This document shows, piece by piece, positions 48,008 through 58,930 of a stretch of 64,000 bases of DNA. The notes beneath the pieces are model-generated. The model searched no databases. It had not been told where the DNA came from and saw only the letters and a program-made list of their open reading frames with translations. Origin of the DNA: Inia geoffrensis (Eukaryota; Chordata; Mammalia; Artiodactyla; Iniidae); NCBI GenBank assembly GCA_036417435.1, contig CM070904.1:58432408-58496407 (forward strand). Direction: 5' to 3'. Every line of letters begins with the position of its first letter. Position 1 is the first letter of the stretch. The translations under genes were made by a program, and so were the position numbers.

Positions 48008-48316
48008 GGCTTCCCTGGTGGCGCAGTGGTTGAGAATCTGCCTGCCAATGCAGGGGACACGGGTTCGAGCCCTGGTCTGGGAAGATCCCACATGCCGCGG
48101 AGCAACTAGCCCCGTGAGCCACAATTACTGAGCCTGTGCGTCTGGAGCCTGTGCTCCGCAATGAGAGGCCGCGATAGTGAGAGGCCCGCGCACCGCGATG
48201 ATGAGTGGCCTCCACTTGCCGCAACTAGAGAAAGCCCTCGCACAGAAACGAAGAGCCAACACAGCCATAAATAAATAAATTATTTTTTTAAAGGCAAAAT
48301 TCCTTAAAAAAAAAAA
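48008..48316 (+). mobile_element. CHR-2-like SINE, long form, with 17-bp target duplication
   Basis: About 310 bases starting at 'ggcttccctggtggcgcagtg'. A box region 'tggcgcagtggttgag', B box 'ggttcgagccc', CHR-2 body ('ggagcctgtgctccgcaatg', 'gaggcccgcgcaccgc') and the extended tail 'gaaacgaagagccaacacagcc' followed by (AAAT)n and A-rich sequence. Perfect flanks 'aaaaatatccatacctg' at 47991-48007 and 48317-48333. The minus frames at 47928-48376 are its antisense translation. Confidence 0.95.
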
Positions 48317-48766
48317 AAAAATATCCATACCTGAGTACCTCCTGCAAATTATTTGTGCACCTTCAGGGGTGTCCAAAGACCTTCATGTTTGAGATGAATT
48401 ACCCTTCTCCCTTAATGTATTTTCACAGGTAGTATCTACACTATTTTCAAGACTCAAGTCCAAAAGTATCACTTTCATGAAGTTTTCCCGATCCATGTTC
48501 TACCCAACTTCCCCACCACACAAACACACAGCTAGATGTAAGCTTTTCCTCTTTTGAAACCTTGTAATAGGATTTTTTTGAAAGATCTTTTTTTACAGAA
48601 CAGGTCTGTGGTATAGTTATAAGCTTCATTTTCTAATTCCTCTATTAAATAGTAAACTACATAAGCACAAGATCTGACTGAATATCCTGTGACCCTGAAT
48701 ATTTAGCACATTGCTTTGTACATGTCAGGTACCCATACAGATTTAAGCTTCCATTCTCAATACGTA

Positions 48767-48791
48767 TTTATATATATATATATATATATGT
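48767..48791. repeat. (TA)n microsatellite
   Basis: An uninterrupted TA run of about 12 units within an AT-rich stretch. Confidence 0.9.
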
Positions 48792-48993
48792 ATACCTGCT
48801 ATTGTATTAACATAACATGCGCATGTAAAATATGCGCAAAATTAAAAAGTGTAAAGGATAATATTATCCAAATAAAAAATAGAAATGCTAATATTTTCAT
48901 CCCATACCTCAAATGCACTCCTGGAAGTTTGGAACTCTCTGTCTCAGAGAATATAAAACAGATAGAAATCAACTTTTATGCTGTATGACTGTA

Positions 48994-49111
48994 CAGTTGT
49001 CCCTCTGTACCTGTGGGGGATTGCTTCAGGACCGGCCATGGATACCTAAATCCACAGATGCCTAGGTCCCATAGTCAGCCCTCCTTATCAGTGAATATGG
49101 AGGGCTGACTG
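48994..49111. mobile_element. MER2-like Tigger miniature transposon with TA target duplication
   Basis: 118 bases. The left end 'cagttgtccctctgtacctg' and the right end 'gtgaatatggagggctgactg' form an imperfect terminal inverted repeat. Internal 'gggggattgcttcaggacc' and 'gatacctaaatccacagatgcctaggtcc' are MER2-like. TA lies at 48992-48993 and 49112-49113, as expected for Tc1/mariner-type insertion. Most of the interior is missing. Confidence 0.9.
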
Positions 49112-49276
49112 TATACCTAGTGTCAGTATAATTTATTGAGATACTGTTCTGTGTATGTTCTCTTTGATTTTTCTCCTGAGTTTAGGAGGCAGAAAGAGGA
49201 AAAGAATCTGAATTGGAAGCTCTTCTTGTTTTCTGTAAACCTGAAGTTCGTGGAGAAAACGCTATCTGATTCTTGG

Positions 49277-49356
49277 AGGGAGACAGGAGAGAAAGAGGGG
49301 AGGGATAGGAAAGGAAGAGAGGGGAGGAGACATCAAGGAGGACAGAGAAAGAGAGG
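49277..49356 (+). repeat. Purine-rich (GGA) tract
   Basis: About 80 bases, mostly A and G ('gaaagaggggagggatagga'), with a few C/T interruptions. The arginine/glutamate-rich end of the plus frame 49136-49426 is its translation. Confidence 0.75.
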
Positions 49357-52300
49357 CCACACTGGTAGATTCCTGGTGTGGGAAGAATGGGAAAATCAGC
49401 TGGTCCCAAGATTACTAAGGAACTGAGCCCCACTCCCAGTCTATGTCAGATAGATGAGTTAGCAGTTTTCAGAAAGAATAACTGAATAATGAAACCAGTG
49501 CTCCCAAACCTGGCAAAGATCCTCCTATCCCTTGGGTGGCATCAAAGTAAAGAACTTTTGGATTTCAAGGGACTACCAAAAATTGGACCTGGGTATATCA
49601 TCAATTCTGTAACAGTCTGTTAGTCCTGGGCACTACACAGTGCCCCTAGTTATCAAGGTTTTGATAGAAAACAGGAGCCCTAATAATGACTGAGATGAAA
49701 TTTCATCCAGCCAATCCAGGCTGGTGGGATTGTGAAATCAAAATAGAGGTGATTTAAAACAAAGGATGTAATCATTCTTGCATACCTGAGTATATATGTT
49801 CTGATATTTATACCTACTTCACTTTCTATCTTGAACATACTACTGCTTTGAATCATTTTTTTGCTATCTCTTTTGATGATACTTCTTAATTCTCCCATTT
49901 CTTATCAGTGTCCTTTAGCATAGTCCTTTATATGTATGATGTTCTGAGCAAAAATGTTTAATGGATGAATTCACTTTCTATAGAGTGCTGTTAGTCTTAT
50001 AAATTATAGGCTTTTATCTGTGATTTTTCTTTTTATAATTAGACATTTAATTGTTTTTGTATCACAACTTTTGTTTGTTGTGTAGACACCCAACAATCAA
50101 AGGCAGTGAAACCAAGGAGAGGTGGTAATATCCTCAGCAAAATTTAAAGTAAATTAGATGAAAACTTTAACATCAAAAGTAAAATATGATGGTGAAGCCA
50201 ACTCATGGTGACCATAAGTGGCAGGTACTATCACATAAAGGCTAAATGCCAAGTGGTTAAAGCAATTACTATACAAGTAATTACCATGGAAATAGAATCC
50301 TGTTTCATAATTACAAGTTCTTTTTTTTCCTTCTAGAGAAGTTCTGATGTGCTGTCCATGCTACAAAATGTCTTTGCTAATAATAAAACTAAATATGTCT
50401 TTCAGTTTATCATTAAATAAAACCATCTTTCTAGGTAAGATTAACACTAAAGAAACTAATTACTATTTTAATAGGAAGTGAGGATAGTTACGGTGCACTT
50501 TGTAAACTTTGAAAATAGATTATTGAATAATCGCTCTCTATGTGAAGTTTTGGTCATTCACACAGGTAACTCCAATCTAAATCCAGTAATTAAATCCTTC
50601 AACACAACTTGAATCTGAATCTACTCATTGCCTACCCTTTAGTAAATTTCTTAATATGTTTCACTGCTCCAGAATGCACAACGCAGTTAAATCTTCCCAT
50701 ATGGAATCTAGTTCTTCTGCTCCACAGGACAATAGAATACTACCCTGGAATACCTTTATCTCTGATAAGACATAATTACCTTTTCCTATCTGCTTCTACC
50801 AGCCAGTAGTCATTCTAATCCTGCTTAGACATTTAATAGAAATGAAATAATGCAAACCACTCCTTGCATATGTCTATTAAAATCTACTTGAGTTTTTGAA
50901 TACCCAGCCAGCCAGACACATTTTACAAAAGTGTCTTACAGGAAAAATATGTAGAAACCACAGATATGGAAAAGATAGATACTAGCTGTCACAAAAAGTA
51001 GTGGAAAGAGTACTCACGGATTGCAGAGAAGAGCAGGAACGATTGAAATGGGTATCTTCTCTTCCTTTTTATCACCATCCTTGTGAGGCTGTTAGTTCTG
51101 ATGCCTTCTCTTCCCCTCCAAAGTTTCTCCCATCTCGTTTACAAAATCTTTATTATTAAAGGGAAAAGAGAAGAACGGGATGGTTTTTTCTAAGAAAAGA
51201 TCTTTATAACTATTGTTTTCCTACATGTTGAGAATATCTGAATTTGTATGAAGTCATTTTTTATAGCAAAGGCCCAAGAAATAAAGAAAACTAAGTCACT
51301 CTTAGGAGAAAATTAATAGCCCATAATCCTTTTCTATGACTTACCAGGAATTGGGTGATAATTTAATTTCATATTCTAATTCATTAGAAAAGTACATTCT
51401 TTCCTTCCACAGGAGCTCACTGGGTCACAAAAATGTTCGTTTTTTGAGGTTTTATTAGAAACCCAATATTCAAAGAAATTGTTTATCACATGTATTTCTG
51501 AAGGCCATATTTTGTTCAGCCAATTAAATTTTAGGAGGAAAATAACTTCTCATGACTTGATCACCTTTTTTCTCTGTTGGAACCCAGCACATTTTACTGG
51601 GTTCCAGTAAAATGAGAAATTTGGTGAGAAAATTCTTACCAAATATGGAAAGAATTGGTCAAGTTAAGGTTAAAGTGGGTCAAAAACAAGCTCCTGGAGG
51701 AGTATTGGGCTCAAGCTGATAAAGACATTCCATTCATGGATTGCCTGTACTGTATGTACTGCTGGGGGCTAAAGCCTAAAGAAGAGACTTAATTACTTTG
51801 TCTCAGTGGAATATGTTAAAATCAGCTCCATTCTGATCCCTGTGGGTAATGGGATTATTTACCTGGCTCATTCCATAGTTAATCTGGTTAACCACCAATT
51901 GTTGTCATTGAGAGGGATAACATATAAATCTGATTCAAAGAATTTAGTTGTCTGAGTTTTGTACATTAGAGGTTCACTTTGTTTGCAGATTCCTGGAGGA
52001 TTAAAACCTGAATAATCTACAGCTAAGCTTGCATCAAATAATATGACCAAAATCATGTGAATGATATGAAGAGTTAAATGGTTTGGGATGTTAAATAAAA
52101 ATCTCTTTTGTTACCTATATTCTACCCTAAGAATTAAACTGTGACCCAATATTATTAGTCAGTTATAATGATTAAAACTACATCACTCACTTCACTTGTT
52201 GTCTGAAACTCTTATAAATAGCAAGTATATCTCTTTTAGAATATTATATACAATTAACCATGTAATTAGAGAAATAGAGTATCTTACTATATTTATTAAA

Positions 52301-52529
52301 GGAGTTTTGAGTAAGATATAGGACATACTTCTAAAGATTGTACATCCTTGAAAGGATGCTTGCAATTTTCTAAGACTTCATATAGAAATAATATTTTTAT
52401 GTAAAAATAATACAGCATTATTATGATAAATGACCAGCCTAATGATACTTTTTGAGGGCCTAGTAATCAGTACTGTGCATTGATATCTTGGTACTTGTCT
52501 TCATGAGTTTTGGTTTCTTTTTTTCAGTT
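49357..52529. other. Unassigned sequence
   Basis: About 3.2 kb with no recognised family or exon. Small hairpins are visible at 49628-49645 and 51579-51614. Confidence 0.4.
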
Positions 52530-52682
52530 ATATGGAGAAATAACTGACATATATCCCTGTAGAAGTTTAACACATACAGCATGATTGTTTGACTTATATA
52601 TATTGTGAAATGATTACCACAATAGGTTCAGCTATTGAGTTAATTTTTGTGAATAGTATAAGATATGGGTCCAGTTTCACTC

Positions 52683-55600
52683 TTTTACATATGAAAATCC
52701 AATTATCTCAGCACCATTTATTGAAAAGACTTTTTTTCCATTGAATATTATTGACACCCTTGTCAAATATTATTTGACCATATATGCTTGAGTTTATTTT
52801 TGGGCTCTCAATTATGTTCCATTGATCTATTTGTCTCTTTATATGCCAATACCATACTGTTTTGATGACTATAGCTTTACAGTGCAACTTGAAGTCAGGC
52901 AGTTTGATACCTCCTGCTGTGTTCTTCATTCTCAGGGTTACTTTGCCTATTTATTTATTTATTTATTTTGTGTGTGTGGTACACGGGCCTCTCACTGTTG
53001 TGGTCTCTCCCATTGCGGAGCACAGGCTCTGGACGCGCAGGCTCAGCAGCCATGGCTCATGGGTCCAGCTGCTCCATGGCATGTGGGATCTTCCCGGACC
53101 GGGGCACGAACCCATGTCCCCTGCATCAGCAGGCGGACTCTCAACCACTGCGCCACCAGGGAAGCCCAACTTTGCCTATTTTTAGGTCTTTTTAGGAGTG
53201 TTTTTTTATTTCTGTAAAAAGTGCCATTGGAATCTTATTGGGATTGCATTGAATCTATAGATGACTTTTGGTAGTAGTGACATTTAAACAATATTACTTC
53301 TTCCAATCCATGAACATGGATTACCTTTCCATTTATTTGTATTTTCTTCAATTTCTTTCATCAATGTATTGAATTTTCAGAGGAGAGCTATTTCGCCTCC
53401 TTAGTTAAATTTATTCTTAAGTATTTTATTGTTTTTGATACTATTATAAATGAGATTGATTTATTTCTTTTTCAGAAAATGTGTTGTCAGTGTACAGAAA
53501 TGCTACTTTTTGTATGTCAATTTTGTATAGTGCTACTTTACTCAATTTATTGATTAGGTCTAACCATATTTTGCTTGAGTCTTTAGGACTTTTTATATAC
53601 ATAATTATGTCATCTGCAAATAGAGACAAATTTTACTTCTTCCTTTTTAATTCTGATACCTTTTATTTCTTCTTCTTGCCTGACTGCTTCTCGTACTATG
53701 TTGAATAGGAATGGTGAGAGTGGGCACACTTGTCTTGCTCCTGATTTTAAAGGACAAGCTTTCAACCTTTCACCATTGTATATTAGCTCTGAGTTTATCA
53801 TATATGGCTTTTATTATTTTCCTCCTTTGCCTAATTTGCCTAATTTGTTGGGTTTTTATCAAGAGTGAATGTTGAATTTTGTCAGACGATTTTTCTGCTT
53901 CTATTGGAGCAATCATATGATTCTTTTCTTTCATTCTATTAATGTGATGATTCACACTTATTGATATGCATTTGTTGAACCACCCTTGCATCTCAGGGAT
54001 AAACCCCACTTGATTACAGTGTCTGATCCTTTTAATGTGCTGCTGAATTTTGTTTGTTAGTATTTTATTGAGAATTTTTGCCTCTATATTCATCAGAGCT
54101 ATTAGACTGTAGTTTGCTTTTTTTAGTAGTGTCCTGTCCTCTTCTGGTTTTGGTATTAGGATAATGTTGGCTTTGTACAATGAGTTTGGGAGTGTCCCAT
54201 CCTCTTCGAGTTTTAGGAGGAGGATGAGAAGAATTTGTGTTAATTCTTCTTTAAATGTGTGGTAAATTCACCAGTGAAGCCATCTGGCACTGGGCTTCTC
54301 TTCATTGAAAGAGTTTTGATTACTGATTCAATCTCCTTACTAGAAATTGGTTTTTTCAGATTTTTATTTCTTCCTGATTCAGTCTTGGTAAGGTGATGAT
54401 TCTAAGAACTTATCCATTTCTTCTAGGTTGTCCAGGTTGTTGATGTATAGTTGTCCATAGTAGCCTCTTGTAATCTTTGAATTTCTGTGGTATCACCTGT
54501 AATGTTTCCTTTTCATTTATAATTTTGTTGGTTTGAGTTCTTTTGTTTTTTTCCCTTGGTTAGTCTAGCTAAGGGTTTGTCAATTTTGTTCATCTTTTCA
54601 AACAACTAACATTTTGGTTAATTTTTTTTCTTTTTTTTTTTTTGTTCTCTATTTCATTTATTTCTAATTTGATCTTTATTATTTCTTTTATTTTTCTAAC
54701 TTTGGGCTCAATTTGTTCTTCCTTCTCTAGTTCCTTAAGGTGTAGAGATAAGTTGTTTATTTGGCATTGTTTTTGCTTCTTAATGTAGGCATTTATTACT
54801 ATGAATTAACCTCTTAGAACTGCTTTTACTGAATCCCACAAGGTCTGCTCTGTTGTGTTTCCATTTTCATTTGTCTCAATCAACTTTTTCATTTCCCCTT
54901 TAATTTCTTCTTTGATTCATTGGTTGTTCAGGAGAGTATTGTTTAATTTCTATGTGTTCATGAATTTTCCAGTTTTCCTCTTGTTATTGATTTCCAGTTT
55001 CATGCCATTGTGCTAAGAGAAGATACTTGATATGATTTCAATCTTCTTGAATTTACTAAGACTTGTCTTGACCTAACATATGGTATATCCTAGAAAATGT
55101 TCCATGAGCACTTGAGAAAATGTGTATCCTACTGCTGTTGGATAGAATGTTCTGTATGTATCTGTTATCTTCATTTCGGTTATAATGTTCTTCAAAACAA
55201 CTGTTTCCTTCTTGATTCTCTGTCTGGATGATCTATTCATTGTTGAGAGTGGGGTATTAAAGTCTCCAACTATTATGGTATTATAATTTATTTTTCCTTT
55301 TAGCTCTGTTAGTTCCTGCTTTATATATTTAGGTGTTCTGATGTTGGGAGCATAAATATTTACAACTGTTATACCTTCTTGATGTATTGACCCCTTTATA
55401 ATTACATAATGATTTTTTGTAATTTTTACTTTAAAGCCTATTTTATCTGATATAAATATAGTTACCCTTGCTTTTTCTTTTTTTCCAATTATCATTTGCT
55501 TGAAGTGTCTTCTCCCATCTCTTCACTCACAGTCTATGTGTGTCTTTAAGGCTAAAGTGAGTCTTTTGTAGGCAACATATAGTTTGGTTTTTCTTTTTTT

Positions 55601-55690
55601 AATCTATTCAACAGGTCTATGTCTTTTAATTGGATAATTTAATTTATGTTTAAAGTAATTATTGATCAGTAAAGGCTTACTATTGCCATT
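52683..55690 (-). pseudogene. L1M ORF2 pseudogene (endonuclease / reverse transcriptase)
   Basis: Frames in 5'-to-3' order on the minus strand: 55495-55073 holds endonuclease sequence with IYAPNI and IIVGDFNTPL. 54180-53770 holds the region before the RT active site ([11 protein letters not shown], '[12 protein letters not shown]'). 53801-53610 holds a changed RQGCPLSP block ([12 protein letters not shown]). 53629-53444 holds [11 protein letters not shown] with the catalytic FADD pair intact. 52929-52708 holds the later [24 protein letters not shown] block. Frames are separated by many indels and stops and by a SINE, so no protein can be made. Confidence 0.9.
52953..53168 (-). mobile_element. 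CHR-2-like SINE, antisense, with 13-bp target duplication, nested in L1M
   Basis: The plus strand ends 'cgccaccagggaagccc', the reverse complement of the SINE start, and begins with (TTTA)n, the reversed tail. The reversed B box lies in 'gcacgaacccatg'. Perfect 'actttgcctattt' at 52940-52952 and 53169-53181 is the target duplication. The overlapping frames on both strands (plus 52822-53217, 52862-53185; minus 52963-53169) only translate the SINE and are not genes. Confidence 0.93.
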
Positions 55691-56289
55691 TTGCTAACTG
55701 TTTTCTGGTTGTTTTGTAGATCCATTTTTCCATGTTTCTTATCCTGCTGTTGTTTCTTGTGTTGATGTCTTTTGGTATCAGTATGTTTTGACTTCTTTAT
55801 CATGACCTTTTGTGTAAATACTACAGGATTTTTCCTTGTGGTTACTATAAGGCTTACCTAAAATATCTCAAACCTGTTAACATCATATTTTAAACTGATA
55901 AGTACTTAACTTCAATAGAATTTGTAAACTTTACACTTTTACTTCTCTTCTTCCTCATATTTCAGGTTATTGCTGCTAAAATTTACATGTTTTTCATATT
56001 GTGTAACTAATAACAGATTTTTGTAGTTATGGGTATTTTTATTACATTCTTTTTTTTAAGTTTTAAAATAACAGTTATAAATTATGCACCACCATTATCA
56101 TATTGCCGATCTAACTATGACTATATGTTTACCATTACCGGTGAGATATACACTACCTTTTTCTATTTATGATGTCAATTAGCATTCTTTTACTTCCACT
56201 CAAAGAACTCCATTTTGCATTTCTTGTAAAGCAGGTCTGAAGGTAATGAACTCCCTCAGCTTTTGTTTGTTTGAAAAAGTCTTTATCTC

Positions 56290-57070
56290 TCTATTTCTGA
56301 GGGACAGCTTTGCCAAGTATTAGAATTCTTGGTTGACAGTGATTTTCTTTCAATAGTTTGAATATGTCATCCCATTCTCTCCTGGCCTGAAAAATTTCTA
56401 TTGAAAAATATGCTGATAGTCTTACGGGGGTGCCCTTTAATGTGACTTTTCCCTTTCCTCTTGCTGCTCTTAAGATTCTTTCTTTGTATTTGACTTTTGA
56501 CAATTTAATTTTAACGTGTCTCAGTGTAGCCCTATTGGGGTCCTTTGGGCCTTATGGATCTGGATGTCCATTTCTCACCCCACGTTCAGGATGTGTAGCC
56601 ATTATTGCTTTAAATATATTTTCTGTCCCTTTCTCTTTCTCTTATCCTTCTGGAATTCTTATAATGTGAATATTGTTTCTTTTCATTGTGTTCCATAATT
56701 CCTGAATGCTTTCTTCACTCTTTTTTTTCCTCCTATGACTAGTTAATTTCCAATGTTCTATCCTCCAGGTTGTTGGTTCTTCTTTATGCTGAATAGTTGA
56801 GTCTATTTTTGAAACTATTGAATTCTTTAGTTCAGTTATTATATTTTTAACTCAAAAATTTCTGTTTTTTTAAATTGATGGTTGCTATTTCCTTGTCAAA
56901 CTTCTCATTTTGTTCATGCATTATTTTCCTAATTTTGATTAGTTATCTGTCTGTGTTTTCTTGCAGTTCACTAAATTTCTTTAAGAGGATTATTCTGAAT
57001 TCTTTTTCTGACAGTTCATTTCTTCAGAGTTAGTTATTGGAGACTTAATAGTTTCCTTTGGTGTCATATT
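56290..57070 (-). pseudogene. L1M ORF1 pseudogene (RNA-binding chaperone), C-terminal part clearest
   Basis: ORF1 protein forms a trimeric coiled coil and binds L1 RNA. The minus frame 56503-56291 contains YKERILRAARGKGKVTLKG, then RLSAYFSIEIFQARREWDDI and KENHCQPRILI, the conserved C-terminal domain. Upstream sequence to about 57070, rich in lysine and glutamate codons on the minus strand, fits the coiled coil but is broken by stops. It precedes ORF2 with a spacer of about 0.6 kb. Confidence 0.8.
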
Positions 57071-58930
57071 TACCTGATTTTTTTATTATCCTTGATTTTT
57101 TTATATTGGTATCTGTGCATTTGTGTAGTGAGTAATGGGGTTCCTCTTCCAGACTTTACAAGTTTGATTTTGCAAAGACAGTTCTTTATCGGTCAGCTCA
57201 GTTTGGGTTTCTGCATGTTTCTGCTGCTGGTAATGTCCTTGGGTAGGTGGGAACTGCTATTATGGTCTATTTAGGGGCAAGGTAACTGTTCAAGCTCTGA
57301 AGACAGAAATGGGGCGGTGTGCCACTGGCTGAGAACAATTGCATAGGACTGATGGCTTGGTTCCCTGCACAAGTGAGGCTGTAGGATGAGCACTGGGGTT
57401 GCCTGGATTCTCTGGTCAGACTTACTGGATGGTCAGGACTGGGTACTCTATTCAGTAGTAGATGGGGCTATGAATTGGCTTCCCTGTCCTGCAGGACAGA
57501 AAGATGGGACCCAGGGCCTGTGCACCTCATTGTTTGGGTGCCTGAATCAGGCTGAGTATGTACTGAATTCTCTGATCAGGTGAGGCCACTGGTTTTGCTA
57601 CTCAGGCAGGGGAAGCCACCAGCTGTCCTCTCAGTTCAAGTGCCACTGTACATAGAGCTGTTGAATGGGCTATGCAATTTCTCATGTTCTCTGGTTAGGT
57701 TCCCAGCTTGGAAGGCTGAAGGCTGGCTGTATTGAGCAATGAGCAGCATTATGAATTAGATTCCCTGCCTGGGCACAGTGGGAGAAACAACCCCAAAGTC
57801 AGTAAAGCTCTTTGTTGTCTTAACTCAAGCTGACCTGCACTCCAAGTTCCCCGAATGAACAGGGCCACTAGCTTTGTTCAGCAAACTATCATCTTTGCAC
57901 ACCCACCTCTCTGCTTGAGTGACATTGGGTCACACAGCCTCCAGGAGTTGCTGCCAGCTCTTCCCATCAGGTGGGGCCAGAGAACACTCTCCACATTGCG
58001 TAGGGCTGTGATTAGGCTCCTTGCCCTGTGGGAGTGGGAGGGGTCACTCCAGGCTGCTCTCAATTTCTCAAGCAGACTCTCAGTTTGGGAGGGGCTGGGA
58101 ACTACCCTCAGCCTTGTCTACGAATTAATTCCCTTGCCTGTGCATAGCACAGGGATGCTCCCCACTTGGTACTGGTTTTGCACTAGGGGCGCTCACCTCT
58201 GCCTGCCTTCCTCTTGGCTTGAGCGCTGCTGGGGCACACAGCTCCCAGGAGTTGTCGCCAGCATTTTGGGCAGATGCGAGCTGAAAGACACTCTTCACAA
58301 GAGGTGGGGCTGTGATTCAGCTTCTTACCTGGGACTGGGCAAACTGAGCTCTAGGTCTGGCAAAATTCCTTGTTTGAGGGTTCAAATTAAGCAGTCAGCA
58401 CCCTGCTGAGTTTCTTCGTCAGAGTGTGCTCCCAACTTGGTTCTGCAGATGAGCAAAGCTGCTGGTTGAGATTACTAGTTGGGCACTGCAGGTACGAACT
58501 CAGTCTGCCAAGATCCATGTGCTGGTTGTTGTAAGACCCTCCCCTTCTCTGTCACAGTCAGATTCCCAGTGGTTGAGCCCCACAGATTCCCCTGCAGTCC
58601 CCGTGGTATGAGATCAGTGTAGGTGCTACTGCAAAGTGACCTACAATGCTGTGGCAGGGGGGCCCGCCAGGTTCTCTTCTCCACTGGACGAATAAGAGGC
58701 TCAGGGGAAATCTCCCTGTGGTGCTGCACTGGCCTGCGGGAGGGGCAATGCAGTCAGTGTGTGGTCGCTTCTCTTACTTTCCCAGTGCAGTCTGTCTTGG
58801 TCTCTGTGATGCAGGGGGTGTAGAATTTGTAGAATTCTCTTGGCTGTATCTTGTTCTTGAATAGTTGTCAGATTTTCTTCTTGTGAGGGAGAGAGAAATC
58901 AGGAGCAACTTATGTTGCCATCTTTGTGAT
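57071..58930 (-). promoter_or_regulatory. L1M 5' UTR relic, GC-richer
   Basis: About 1.9 kb with visibly more G and C than the rest of the window, ending on the minus strand at the L1 5' terminus. Degenerate internal repetition ('ctctgatcaggtgaggccactgg', 'ctctggttaggttccc', 'cccatcaggtggggcc') is visible. The longest open frame of this part, plus 57855-58409 (184 codons), is antisense to the UTR and matches no family I know. Original promoter activity is probably lost. Confidence 0.65.

Larger units (their letters stand above)
52530..58930 (-). mobile_element. Nearly full-length ancient L1M, antisense
   Basis: On the minus strand the order is: 5' terminus near 58930 ('gatggcaacataagttgctcctg', read in reverse), a GC-richer 5' UTR, ORF1, a long spacer, ORF2, then a scrap of 3' UTR near 52530-52650 ('gaaatgattaccacaataggttcagctattgagtt' on the plus strand). 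The ORF1-ORF2 spacer is long, as in older mammalian L1s. The end of ORF2 appears deleted. Divergence is far higher than in the 11.5-16.7 kb L1. A SINE interrupts it at 52953-53168. Target duplications are not visible. Confidence 0.85.

Noticed and set aside
52822..53217. A 131-codon plus-strand frame and overlapping frames on both strands
   Set aside because: They translate an antisense CHR-2 SINE and its L1M flanks.
57855..58409. A 184-codon open frame, one of the longest in the window
   Set aside because: It is antisense to the 5' UTR of the ancient L1M, shows no known domain, and its length follows from the higher GC content there.
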